Shown in pieces: positions 42,228 to 52,538 of a stretch of 64,000 bases of DNA. Under the pieces are notes generated by a model. The model had not been told where the DNA came from. It made no database searches and saw nothing but the letters and a program-made list of their open reading frames with translations. How positions within the stretch are numbered: position 1 is the stretch's first letter; every line of letters begins with the position of its first letter. Made by a program: the position numbers and the translations under genes. Source of the stretch: Nematostella vectensis (lineage: Eukaryota; Cnidaria; Anthozoa; Actiniaria; Edwardsiidae); assembly GCF_932526225.1 (NCBI RefSeq), contig NC_064042.1:12535040-12599039 (forward strand). Direction: 5' to 3'.

Positions 42228-45200
42228 GCTTGTGCCTTCTATTTCAGCTAAGGCACGTGAGTCTGACATTCCACTTGTAGTGACCCTGACTGTCGTCCAG
42301 CCGGTCGATACTGAAGCATTGGGGATAATTCTTGGTGTACCCCTGAAGCACAAGCTGAGGGCCACAGGACGTGCACTTCTTTTCCGCGTTAGCAATCATG
42401 CCGAGTACGTGGTCTACCGTCAAAACGTGGTGCGGCCCCGTGTACTTTGTGCGACCCTTTCGTCTGTAGTCTATAGCGTATCGCTTGATTCGCGCTATAA
42501 TGAGCTCTTCACTGGGCGTAGCCTGCAGTCCTGTGGGAACCAAGGCACCGGGGGTGTTATCGGGGGGGATCACGCGGACTATCTGGTCGGCGCCCCGCAC
42601 GCGGGAGATGCCGATGTATACAGCATTCGTGATCCAGCCCTCTAAGCTGTGGTCTATGATGAACAAACGTCTTGGAGTCTGGATAGTCTTGCCCTGCACC
42701 CGGTGGACTGTCCCCCAGCCCGTGTATTTCCACTCGAGGGGAAGCCCGTTAAGGACCGCGTCGAGAGGAACCTCGACTACCGTGCCTTTGTACGCGTCGA
42801 CCTTCGCACCCCTTTTGCCTGGCACGGGCACCGGCCGCCCTTGCTTGCGATAACGATGCGCGACGCTGGGATCGGGGTCAAAGCGGATGATTGCTGGCAA
42901 TCGGGGGTAATTTTTCCTGTGGTGCTCTACCAATTGCTGCTGAACAAGGGCCCCCATCTTGTTGGTCGAGCACACCCACATATCGCTTGGGTGGGCCTGC
43001 TCGATCGCCGCGTCGAACGCCACCCCATCCCACTCCTCTCGAAACACCTCAAGCTGTTGGGAATCTGGCTAACACCAAATCCGGCCCTTTATCTCGTGGA
43101 GCCTGGAGGAGGGCGCGGCAGAGCCGCAATCGCATGTACTGTTCGGCTTTCCGCAGTCTTCACACAGGCAGCGGTAGTCGGACTCTAACCAGCGGATGTT
43201 CCCTTGTGCCCACTGCTTGAGATGCTCACCGCCCACTCGGTCTTCCCCGATCCTCCTTGGCCTGCTAGATACATCTTTGCAGAGGTTGGGGCCACTAGAT
43301 CGCACGGCAGGCTCGGCGCAGTGCTTGGCTCCCTAGCCAAGCTCCCCGACTTCTTCGGACCCCAAGCCGCTTCGGGTCGCCACTCGTACCCAGGCTTCTT
43401 GTGGCGCCACTCTCCATACCTCGGATTTCGCTCCACGAGCTTTACACCACTGGGCACCGCCTTTGCGTATATGGCATCTGTGCACACTCGGAGGACGTCT
43501 TCGCGAGGGATCCGCCTCAACATGCGTCGCAACGCTATGTTTGTGTACGCCAAGACGAAGGCCCTGATATGGTACCATTGTGAGCGCCGTACGCCGTATT
43601 TGTATTGGATCAGATGAGCCCCGTCGGCATGCTCGAAGTTAAGTGAGTGGTCGGTGCCCGCAAGGAGGTTTGTCATATACGCGGCTTCTACACGGTCGCG
43701 GACTACGATCGAGTACTCGTCGCCATGGCGAGCGCACTTGCCTACGAAGCGGACAGCGAGATCTCGACCCTCAGGGTACTGCGAGTCTTCGCCGCCGGGG
43801 CGGCACGCGATGGAGTGGGGGAACTTGATGGAGTCCTTTTTTCCGACGCTATACAACACCTCCCTCGCCGTGGCCATGACGAGGTCACCCGAGTCTAACA
43901 GGTCCTTGAGCTCTGGCGTGGTGATCCAGCCCTCGGTTTGCTCCAAGTGCTGCCCCACCCTTCCGGAAGTGTAGGGGTGGCAGGCCTCAGAGAACTCCCA
44001 CTTGGTCAGCTGAATGGCCCCGGTAAGTTGAAGAACCTCGCTCAATGGCCATCCCACAACATCCGCGATACGATACACGTTCGTAGGGAAGCCGTTTTTC
44101 CGTACCAAATCAATGGCGTCCGGGGCGCCGCCGGAGAGACTGTCCTCGCATACTAGGTACTCCGCACGCATGTCGATGTGCGCATGAGGCTGCGCCCCTA
44201 AGTTTTCCTTGCTATTCCACACTTTGGACTCAACCTGCGCCGCTCGCCAGACGTCCCTGTACTTAAGAGGCGTTGGCCTGATGTTCTCTCTTTGGGTCCA
44301 CTTCTTGAAGCGATACCCTATTGCACCGCCCATCGAGTGCGTAGTTTCGGTGTACTCTTGGTAGGCTGGGTGATCATCAGGGAGCCATTGAGGGTCATGT
44401 CCAGTCTCGTCTGTAAACGCCCTGTCGATAGCCGCTCCGTCCTGTTCCGATCGGTACAGTTTGCCTTCGTGCGTGACTATAACACGCCCACACAGCCAGA
44501 TCCTCGTGCTTCTGGGTATCGCCCTGTTTATAAAGCAAATGAGCACCTCTCGCACTTTTGCCTCGCGCGTTTTTGTGGCGGCACTGGTAGCGCGAGGCGC
44601 TGCCTTCTCCTGACAAAACAAACGAAGCTCCCCCTCAGCCTCGAAGTCTAGGCCGTGGATTCTCGCGATCGCAGGTGGTTCAGTCGGAAGCTCCGCCCAG
44701 GCGTGGTTATTGTGGCAGGGGATGCGGATTTGTGTGCACCCCCTCTCGTACTTCCCCGAGTCCCACATAACGTTACCCAGGGCGTCCACGGCTACCAGCT
44801 TTATCTCGAGCTTCTTTTCCATCTCAAAGAGGTCTTCTTTGGTGCATCCCGTAGTGGCCAGCTTCTTGTCAAATCGCTCGAGGACCTTGCCTCGTGTCTT
44901 GGTCAGACCAAGGGAGCGCGAGGTGCCGCGATTCCTCAAGAAGTCGGCAACATAGCTCACAACACAGTTAGCGAAGGCGTCACTCCCCTCTCGCTCAAAC
45001 ATTGGCCCAGGCTCCCCATTTTGCTCAGGTAAAGGGCGAAGCTCGTATCTCACGTAGACTAGGTACTCTCGTCCTTTCTCCCAAATACCCGCATCGATGC
45101 CTTCCAGGGCGCCGGCTGCGATTTGGTCCCCTCTTTTGACTAACGACCCACCAATCTTGTGCTGCGAGCGCCCTTCCTCCTCCGTGATTGGCGCCAATGG

Positions 45201-45734
45201 CTCTGCGGGGGCCTTACCAACGACCGTGAAGAGTCCGTAACGCCGGTGGGGGTCTACCATCTCGAGCACCAGCGGCAGCACTGCGTTTGCCCTCAGAGAC
45301 TCTCGCTCGTGCGAGACCCACCACACCGAACCGTCGTCATTAATATCAGGCCCCCGCATAACCGGCTTTAGAGCAATGACACCTGTTCCACCAAGATCCC
45401 GTATCTCCTGGTAAACACCGGCGCTTATGTCTTGGCCCCGAAGAGTGGAATCCACGCTTGGGAACCAAAGATGGGCGCCGCCGACGAAGAGAGAATAGTG
45501 CTCCTCGGGGTCTAAGCTCTCTGGGCCCTCTTGCCGCCGTCCCGGCAGCAAAGGGTCGAACTCGCGCTGGACTTCCTCTGTCCACACTTTCGCCGGTACG
45601 AGCGGCTTAAGCAGCTTGTGTTTGACATCGTCGGGGATGTCCTCGTCCAGGATGTTCTGGTCCAGCCCTGCCAGTACGGCGGGCGCCTCTTTGTCAGGCA
45701 TGCTATCGAGAATCTCTTCTATATAAGCGTCCAT
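42223..45734 (-). pseudogene. DNA polymerase B - SF1 helicase - HNH-like fusion, broken
   Basis: The first open part (45734-43185) holds an N-terminal region with a DAFANCVVSY...HNNHAW block, then a divergent PolB palm. Motif A is probably HIDMRAEYLV. Motif C reads VCTDAIYA, preceded by SQWYHIRAFVLAY. It ends with a Walker A site, GQGGSGKTEWAV (about 43230). The frame then shifts, and between Walker A and the later motifs sequence seems to be missing. The second part has SF1 motifs (TVHRVQGKT, then AVYIGISRVRGADQ). It ends in CTSC...FSIDRLDDSQGH..NVRLTCLS, an HNH-like or zinc-bound tail. Stops at 43069-43071 and at the last expected Cys (about 42243) break it. Confidence 0.75.
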
Positions 45735-45838
45735 GTTTGGGTATACCCTGTGCCACCCAGTCTCCGACTGCCCGTATCACAACCGGAGGGACGAGTGTTC
45801 GGGTATGACCTGTGCCACCCAGTATCAATTGCCCGTAC
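45734..45838 (-). promoter_or_regulatory. Two imperfect 43-base direct repeats upstream of PolB
   Basis: 45734-45777 and 45796-45838 share TGTT(T/C)GGGTAT, ACC TGTGCCACCCAGT and TGCCCGTA, 62 bases apart. The proximal copy abuts the start codon. They may be duplicated promoter or operator units. Confidence 0.5.
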
Positions 45839-46160
45839 CGCGGGCTGCGATGTCAGACAGGACGAGTGCGAACCATTTCCGAGCGCGCCTCTCGACGCCA
45901 CGTATCCTCTGCCCTTCAAGATTCGCTCCGCAGGGGCAGCACAACCGCGTCTCCGACCGAGTCCCTATGCCGCAGATCCTGCACGGCACGGGGGGGATGC
46001 CTTTACGGAGCCTTTGGAGGTGCACCTTGCAGTAGGTGTCCATGCACCTCCGGCCGCACGTGCCTGCGTGGCCGACCTTTAGCCACCCGCAATAATCCTT
46101 TCCGCACCTCGTCCTTCGAACGCTCGGTATACCACAAGACAGACGGATGTCTAATTGCAA
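45825..46160 (-). CDS. Cys-rich zinc-binding protein of the 11-kb element (111 aa)
   Basis: The intact frame begins MQLDIRLSCG at 46160. It holds two putative zinc sites: CGKDYCGWLKVGHAGTCGRRC with CKVH, and PCRICGIGTRSETRLCCPCG. The second is a zinc ribbon-like CxxC...CxxC. A basic C-terminus (GVERRARKW) follows. It lies upstream of the PolB fusion on the same strand, so it may be an early regulator or replication accessory. I know no function for it. Confidence 0.55.
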   Translation of the reverse strand: MQLDIRLSCGIPSVRRTRCGKDYCGWLKVGHAGTCGRRCMDTYCKVHLQRLRKGIPPVPCRICGIGTRSETRLCCPCGANLEGQRIRGVERRARKWFALVLSDIAARGTGN

Positions 46161-46290
46161 GTCCTTGGGGGTTCGAACTGCATCATTGGAAAAATATAGC
46201 CATGATACTTCATAACAGCTCCATTTATTAGGGTGCGAGTCACAAAGTCCTTAAAAACGTATGTCATGAAGTACCAAGCTGACGGCCAAG

Positions 46291-46629
46291 ATGGCGGCTC
46301 GACTCAAACACGGGATTAGACCTAAAGTGCTTGGCTGGAAACTTTCAGTAACAGGGGAAAGAGGAGGACGCCTTCGTGGATGGAGTTTTAAAGAGTTCGA
46401 CCGCCTCTCTGAAACTGTATTTTGGAAACAGGAGGCTTCAGTAGCAAACAAGGACTGCCATAAAATCGTAGACCTGCGGCCGGCGATCGAGCGTTCGATA
46501 AAAAGAACACACGACGGTATTCATCGCCCTATTATCGCTGCTTTAGCAGAGAAATCCCGAGAGAAGTTAGAAGTCATGAAAGCAAGCAAAATTGAACGGC
46601 CAAACTGGGGGATTGGGAGCACCACGTGA
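46291..46629 (+). CDS. Unrecognised basic protein between zinc gene and right TIR
   Basis: The open frame of 112 codons begins with a good context, AAGATGGCGGCT. It encodes a basic protein with GERGGRLRGWSFKEFDRL and a helical Lys/Glu-rich C-terminus. It is the only plus-strand frame in this corner, and its end enters the TIR. It could be cargo acquired by this copy or a chance frame. Confidence 0.25.
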   Translation: MAARLKHGIRPKVLGWKLSVTGERGGRLRGWSFKEFDRLSETVFWKQEASVANKDCHKIVDLRPAIERSIKRTHDGIHRPIIAALAEKSREKLEVMKASKIERPNWGIGSTT

Positions 46630-46931
46630 GTAAAACTCAGGCTTAAACGCCACGCCAGCGGCTTTGAATTTACGGCCGAAAAACGGTCATTCCGCGCTCC
46701 GTAGGTTGGCGGCCCTCCTCGTTTTCGCGGCCCTAGCACACGTTCCCGACACCATCGCTATTTACCCATCTACGCGGAGTGATTTACCCATCTACGCGAA
46801 GTGGCCCGACGTAGATTAGATTATTAATCTACGCGTCACCGAAAGACCCCAGCCTGGAGTGAGGCTGGCAGGCCCGGAGGGGCGATTCGCACCTCCCACT
46901 AGTTTCTCTGAAACCCCCCAGTCCCCCCCCC
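46612..46931 (-). repeat. Right TIR of the 11-kb element
   Basis: It pairs with 35961-36170 but has two extra inserts of about 45-55 bases. The two CGCGTAGATGGGTAAAT repeats (46770-46786, 46792-46808, inverted) and the CGTAGATTA palindrome (46810-46833) are kept. The C run at 46923-46934 blurs the exact end. Confidence 0.85.
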
Positions 46932-47077
46932 CCCTCTACTACGAAAGCAATGTTGTGAAGTTTCGTAATATTGAAAAATATATATTTCTGTGCTTTTATT
47001 GGTTCATTTGGGTGTTTTTTGGTTATTTTCTTTCGATTTTTAAAATTATTTCTATCACTTCTAATCTCTACAATAGT

Positions 47078-47392
<315 letters not shown>

Positions 47393-47520
47393 AAATGTAT
47401 TTCATAACAATAAAAAATACCCCGAAATCATATTTCAAGAATTTTTCAGTTAAAGACCTGTTTTTTTTATATAGTGGCGATAAGGTAGTTGCGACTGTGT
47501 ATGTTAATTGTGTATAGCAG

Positions 47521-47822
47521 CCAACACATGCTTGGGGCGTCCAAGTATGTTTCGCCTTTGTGAAAATCGCCAAGGTACTCTACGGTGTCCAAAGGGAAAG
47601 GTCATCGTGGTGGCGTACGCGAACTACGGTCGCACGGCTAAAGGAGTGTGCTGACACAATTCGATAAAAACCACTGGTTGCTACTACAGGAAATCCAAGA
47701 ACCTTATTCGCAAAGCGTGCCATGGAGAAAACAAATGCGCACTCAATGCGCGTAACTCAGTCTACGGCGACCCATGTTATGGTACCTACAAGTACATCGA
47801 GGTCCTTTATCACTGCGTCTGA
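47521..47822 (+). pseudogene. SUEL lectin exon 4, copy G, with premature stop
   Basis: The acceptor is altered from TATTGCAG to TATAGCAG, and the first codon pair differs (CCAAC). A CGA-to-TGA change after TAKGVC stops the frame mid-domain. TTGCYY replaces the usual TTCCYS. The rest, through DPCYGTYKYIEVLYHC, is intact in sequence. No exons 1-3 of its own unit remain nearby. It is a decayed terminal copy of the array. Confidence 0.8.
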
Positions 47823-48260
47823 GTAAGCACGCTGTAATGATTGGTCCTTATCGAGGATGAAAAATGATTGGTCAATAAAAGAGTGAACATTTCAATTGAG
47901 TTGGATATTATTCTCCCCTAGCCTCCTCCGGAGGCTTCTCGAGTGATTTGACGAAAAAGGCTTTTTTTTCGATTTCGGGCTTCCTGTGGCATGTCAAGTA
48001 AGAGCGGGGGCCTGGGTTAGGGGGAAAGGTTTTTCGCCATAAAAACCCCAATTCATAAAAATACTGAAAAATTATAAATGGAAAGCAAACTTGCATATGC
48101 ATATCTTTGTAAAGCTACATCAAAGAAGGCCAATCCCGAGTCCATTTTACGCTACTGCACAATGCCGACCCCATTTCCATCGGCTAATTTAAGCAAGATA
48201 TTTTTAATAAAATATCATTAATGAGGTGTTACACTTAAATCGTTATTTTGAAGTTTTCTC
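47823..48260. repeat. 3' flank of last lectin unit
   Basis: AATAAA near 47875 and the shared spacer stretch, ending at TTGAAGTTTTCTCA, beyond which array homology ceases. No gene is seen. Confidence 0.8.
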
Positions 48261-50132
48261 ACAAAAAAAAAACGATGTATTTTCGATTGTAAACAGTAAT
48301 TTATAAAGGAGTCGTTGATCAACATTCTTTAAAAAATAAAGAAAAGGAAAAGGGGATTTTGAAGGGGCTAAATTTAAATGGGAGCTGTGGCAGAGCAAGT
48401 CAGAATTTAAGAAAAAAAACTTTTTGGATTTTCGGTTTCTTTGAGGATGTGATTGATTTTTTAGAGCGGATGGCCTGTTAAATATCTCAGATTCAGATAG
48501 ATTCTTTAGTATTTTAACGGTTGAGGTTTCCGTCGGACCTCCGGAAGTAAACAGGTAACAATGCGGCTTTAAAATAGGAAATATTACAAAACTAAAGACA
48601 GCATCCTGTTCTTATATGTTGTAACCGTCGGAACTTGACATTCACCGTGCGGTTACGAAAAATGTAGAAACAAATGCAATACTGAAAGCAAAACTATCAG
48701 GTTCTGACACCAGCCAAAAAGTAGGCAAAAATAAATGGAATGAAAAGAAAACGATCGAGCGAAAGGCAACGTGAGAACGAATACATGATGCAAGGCATGG
48801 TCTTATAAGGATTTATTAACAAATTAAATAATAAACTTTAAGTGATAACAAACATAGTCAAATCCGGGTGACCTTAGCCAAAGGCTAGTTTTAAAAACAA
48901 AGTACTTACAACAAGTAAATCAAACTGAACACAACTGGCGTGACAGGCCCGTACGGACAGCGCTCTAAGCTTGTAGCTTATCTCTGCTGACTGTTGTCCC
49001 TGAGTAACTGCATATCTCGCTCCCGCATCACGCCGCGCAAGCAATGCGTCTCCTTTGCTCAACGGTACTAAACTAAACAAAAACTAACAGATACTGTAAA
49101 AACAGCCGCTTTTATACTCGCTTTTGGACGCGCATTTTTCTAGGGACGCTAACATTTACTACCGTTCACTCAGCGTCCATTGTCCTGTCAAATTTAGAAA
49201 CTAATCTTCCTGGGAAATGGTAAAAGGACGCTTACTTGATTCAATTATCACTATCAAGCTATTGATACTAATCTAAAGGAATTTGAAACATGTTGAAAGT
49301 AAATTCCTAAACGTGTACGGATCGAATTAGAATCACGTTTGAGAAACAATCCGTAAAATACGTAAAACAATTACAATCGCTTCCTTAAAATCTTAGCAAA
49401 ATCTAAAATAACCCAAAATACCACCCGGTCACAATGTGAATAAAATAACTATCCAAATTTCACAATCTTATTTGAATCCCACGTTGCTCATGACCGTGTA
49501 GAGGGGTCACAGTTTGAGGTTACATTATTATCATGGTCTATTTTTGGTAACCTTTTCATGGCTTTGTGTTGTAAATTTAGCCAAGATTCCTGCTCCACAG
49601 GACATTGCACTAGTTTGTTTCGCTTCTTGACTCTAAAACATTTCGTTATCCCCTGCGACTAAGCTCTTTTCACACAAATCGTATGAATCCGCAACGTTCA
49701 CACGTATACGACAATTATGCAAGCGAATCCGCAAAACTTTTTAAATCCGCAAACCGTATAGGTGTAGACGGTCGAATCCGGGACTTTTGGATTACGATTA
49801 CGTCAATATCACCTCCAGTCTCTTGCCGTGTGATAAAAACAATACAATGAACTTCATTTCACGAGGGTTGCATATCAACCTTTTTACAGTTTTTTTAATA
49901 TATGGCGCAGATAGTATCCCTTCTTCTTGGGTAAAATTTCCAGTCTTATGGCCTGTGTCCAGGATAATTATATCCAATTTTCTTGGTAAAATTTCCAGTC
50001 TTCTTGGCGTCTGTTGGACGAATAGTTCAACAGAAGCAGTTTTAGCAGCTTTTAAAAACGGCGTGGAAGAAACCAACCACGTCCTATCTGCCGATTAATG
50101 TAATACTAACTTATCTAATAAAACAGTCTCAG
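48261..50132. other. Unique AT-rich flank
   Basis: Between the array end and the Polinton. Short open frames occur (49787-50098 plus; 49798-50076 minus), but I recognise no family. A GC-richer stretch lies at 48930-49070 on the minus strand. No supported gene. Confidence 0.5.
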
Positions 50133-50138
50133 GACGTG

Positions 50139-50330
50139 AGTAGTATATGATAGTGCCGATATCCTGGAATTAGCATATTGAGCATATTCAAATGAGGATG
50201 ACGTCATAGGACCTGTCAAAAGGAAACCAATCAAAAAAGCAGAGATATATTCCGCAAATTAGCATAGTGAGAGGATGCAAATGAAGACCCAAAGCTGCTC
50301 AGGAATGTGTGGAATGTGTAAACCTGTCAA
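50139..50330 (+). repeat. TIR of right Polinton (left side)
   Basis: It aligns with 60600-60790 over about 190 bases with few differences, including ATTAGCATATTGAGCATATT, TGACGTCA and CTCAGGAATGT. Confidence 0.9.
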
Positions 50331-50432
50331 TCTGTCGAAAAGGGGACCCGTCAAGCGTGGGAAAAACGGAAGGCGTCGAAAGAGGGTAAAGAAAAAGGAA
50401 AAATGATGCAAATGGACAGAACAAAACCGCTG

Positions 50433-50607
50433 CGGAGTGAGGAGTCCTACACTTCTGGTTCTTGGACGTGAGGGAGGAGATCGTGATGCCTACAACCTTC
50501 GGGTCAGCTACGACATGAGCGCTCCTCGTTTGTCTCGTAACTGCCCTGAAGGTAGTCCTGGCGTCTTTACCAATACGGTGTGTGTCTCTCCGAGAACCCT
50601 GAGCTGA
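50433..50607 (+). CDS. Possible small protein next to Polinton TIR
   Basis: An open frame without a clear ATG has coding-like content (LGREGGDRDAYNLRVSYDMS, SRNCPEGSPG) and ends TGA 50605-50607. It may be the remnant of an opposing accessory gene such as those at the end of the left Polinton. It is not recognised. Confidence 0.2.
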
Positions 50608-50699
50608 AGGCCCTTATGAAACGTTTTTTTCTTCTTACTGATTTTATTAGTAGTTCAGATCATGATGAATAAAGAGAGTGTTGTTTTTTCTAAGGTGTC

Positions 50700-51059
50700 T
50701 TCGTCTTGGTCTAAGGTCTGTAGCGCGAGAGCCAGGCGCCTAGCGGGTGGACGGGTCCGGGCATGGTCGTTTCGCTTTTTTGGTAGACGTCGAGTTTGAA
50801 GGTTCGCTTGAGGAGTTGGCCCAGCTGGCTTTCGAGCATGTCTCGGCAGAGGTTCAAGGCTTTGCGTCTCTTGCACCCCAGTTGGCCAAGAGCGAGGCTG
50901 CGAAGTTCGGCTTCGATGAGTTTGTAGAGTTGTTCGGCAAAGTGACGAATATGGTGGGGGTCGACGGACCAGAATGCGTTCTCCGTGTTGCTCCCAAATA
51001 GTGAATTCAGGTTTTTCGTTTTCGTGTTGGTGTGCTGCGGAGGAGGACGTGCTTGTCAT
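50700..51059 (-). pseudogene. HGER-family Polinton protein, frameshifted (right copy)
   Basis: It starts MTSTSSSAAHQHENEKPEF at 51059, reaches WEQHGERILV and then loses frame where three bases plus one are missing near 50972 relative to the left copy. The following frame preserves DPHHIRHFAEQLYKLIEAEL, KRRKALNL and QLGQLLKRTFKLDVYQ. It is homologous to 6101-6441. No known motif. Confidence 0.6.
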
Positions 51060-51226
51060 GGTGAAACAAGGCTCGAAATGACGGGGTGACGCTTGGTGGG
51101 GTCTTTTTTCTTTCTTTTAGGTTTGGGGTGACTGACAGGTGACAGGTGGTGTGACGTGAAAGACAGGAATGCAAAAGTCGAAAACCCTCGCTTCATTAGC
51201 ACATTGCGATAAACATCGGAGAAGGT

Positions 51227-51820
51227 ATGGCGGACCGTTTACAGGCTATTACGTGTGTGATGAGTGCGATGAGATTTCCGGTGGGACCGACGACTCAAAC
51301 GCAGCGCGGACCTCTCGATGCGGTGTGGCCTAAAGAGATCGGGTTCAGTTATGGCTCGTTCCGCGATATGAGTGAGCAGGGGGTGAAGGGACAGTTTTTC
51401 CGTTTTCCACGGCCGTTTTCTCATCTATCGTTGCGAAATCGCCGTTCGGTTCGATGGTTGTTGCCGCGTTTGGGCTTGGAGTTCTCGACGATGAACCGTG
51501 CTCCAGGGGTGAGGCCTTTGCACGAGGTAGCCAACACGATTTTCGAGTTGTACGAGACCTATGGGAACGAGGGAACACTGGCGTGGGCGGATGCGGTCTC
51601 GGCCTCGCTGGTGGCACCGCTGGGGATACCGTCCGTGATGTTGTCTTGGTACGACTGCCCGTCGTACCAAACGTTACACCACCGGTATTACCCGAGAACC
51701 GCCGCGGATTCGGCAGGATGGGACTTTGCCGAGAAGTTGAGTTCAGCGGTGTGTGGGGTTCATGGGGCCGCGTCGTCGCCGCGTATCTCTTGTCCACGAG
51801 TTCGAGCGATGGTCTTTTAG
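51227..51820 (+). CDS. Opposing-strand Polinton accessory protein (197 aa), unrecognised
   Basis: An intact frame runs from ATG 51227 against the direction of all core genes. It contains FRFPRPFSHLSLRNRRSVRW, GLEFSTMNRAPGVRPLHEVA, then IFELYETYGNEGTLAWADAV, LGIPSVMLSWYDCPSYQTLH. The helix-plus-LGIPxxxL-x-x-x-DCPS pattern faintly recalls small nuclease-like proteins of viruses in which CPS follows a conserved Asp, but I would not assign it. It is the only gene besides 51977-52492 in this element without an obvious lesion. The left Polinton has unrelated opposing genes at its end. Confidence 0.45.
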   Translation: MADRLQAITCVMSAMRFPVGPTTQTQRGPLDAVWPKEIGFSYGSFRDMSEQGVKGQFFRFPRPFSHLSLRNRRSVRWLLPRLGLEFSTMNRAPGVRPLHEVANTIFELYETYGNEGTLAWADAVSASLVAPLGIPSVMLSWYDCPSYQTLHHRYYPRTAADSAGWDFAEKLSSAVCGVHGAASSPRISCPRVRAMVF

Positions 51821-51976
51821 CGTTTGGTGATGGAACAACAGCGGAAGGGAAACGACGACGAGGAGGAGGAGGGTGATGGGGAGAGAGAAGAGAAGATGCA
51901 TGACACTTTTTTTTAAAATAAAGTGTGTTTTATTAGAATGCCAAGGTCTTTGGTCTTTTAGTGTTGTTATTGTCTT

Positions 51977-52492
51977 TTAGTAGCGGGACCATTTCTTGAT
52001 GGCTTGCCGTGAGGGTTTCATCCGTTTTCGTCGCGGCTGGGTGAGAAAGTCGGCGAGATCGGGCAGGGCCGAGGGGGGTGAGGGTCCCAAGGGACGGTCC
52101 GCTTTGGCCTTTCGCATGGGTTGCCGCTTGCCCGTCTTTTTAGGCCGAGGCGTCTCGAGGGGAGGGACGGGTAGGTCCAGGTCCAGGTCCGGCTCCGGTT
52201 CAGGCTCGGGAACAGGTGGGGGTGGCGCGGCTCTCGAGGCTCCTGGGAGTTGGGCGAGGCGACACATGGCCCGGTACTCGTTGTAGAGTTGGGCGTACCG
52301 TTGCATCCGGACGTCGGGAGGGAGGGTACCGTCTTCGAGAAAGGCTCCCAGGCGTTGCTCCATAGCCACCATGATTTGGAGTTCAGGGGCCGCGGACCAC
52401 CAGCGTTCGGTGACGAGTCCTTGGACGATCTCCTTGGGCACCAGGGCCATGCGACGCAAGGCCGGTGTGGGTGGCGTCTTGCGGGTGGGCAT
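51977..52492 (-). CDS. Proline/Glu-rich Polinton protein, intact (171 aa)
   Basis: The frame is open from MPTRKTPPTPALRRMAL to KKWSRY. It has a helical N-terminal domain (WWSAAPELQIMVAMEQRL, RMQRYAQLYNEYRAM), a (PEPEPE)-type linker with DLDLDLPVPP, and a basic C-terminus (KKTGKRQPMRKAKA, RRKRMKPSR). It is homologous to the frameshifted 5278-5827. A basic tail and an acidic linker would suit a virion core or scaffold protein, but this is inference. AATAAA lies at about 51915 on the plus strand and ATTTTATTG-like signals near the minus 3' end. Confidence 0.65.
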   Translation of the reverse strand: MPTRKTPPTPALRRMALVPKEIVQGLVTERWWSAAPELQIMVAMEQRLGAFLEDGTLPPDVRMQRYAQLYNEYRAMCRLAQLPGASRAAPPPPVPEPEPEPDLDLDLPVPPLETPRPKKTGKRQPMRKAKADRPLGPSPPSALPDLADFLTQPRRKRMKPSRQAIKKWSRY

Positions 52493-52538
52493 GGTGGTGG
52501 CGCAAACTGAAGGGATTCGGGGGTGGGGCTTTCCTTTT

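Larger units (their letters stand above)
35961..46931 (+). mobile_element. 11-kb virus-like element with TIRs, integrase and PolB-helicase-HNH fusion; TSD CCCTCT
   Basis: The ends read GGGAGGGACTGGGG on the left and its inverted equivalent on the right. The direct repeat CCCTCT flanks both sides (35955-35960, 46932-46937), and the undisturbed host site reads GACCCTCTACTACG in other units. Gene layout: two minus genes (membrane protein, penton-like), then a plus-strand run (candidate capsid, four small proteins, integrase), then two minus genes (PolB-helicase-HNH, zinc protein). Six-base TSD, rve integrase and PolB are shared with Polintons, but the fused helicase and the small-gene set are not. 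The small proteins resemble families I recall from cnidarian genomes without an assigned element class. Stops and frameshifts show this copy is dead. Confidence 0.9.

Noticed and set aside
45531-46082. 183-codon plus-strand frame
   Set aside because: Antisense to the zinc protein and PolB start; no recognisable content.
49787-50098. 103-codon frame in the unique flank, with an overlapping minus frame
   Set aside because: No recognisable motif, AT-rich and without supporting signals; mentioned only in the flank entry.
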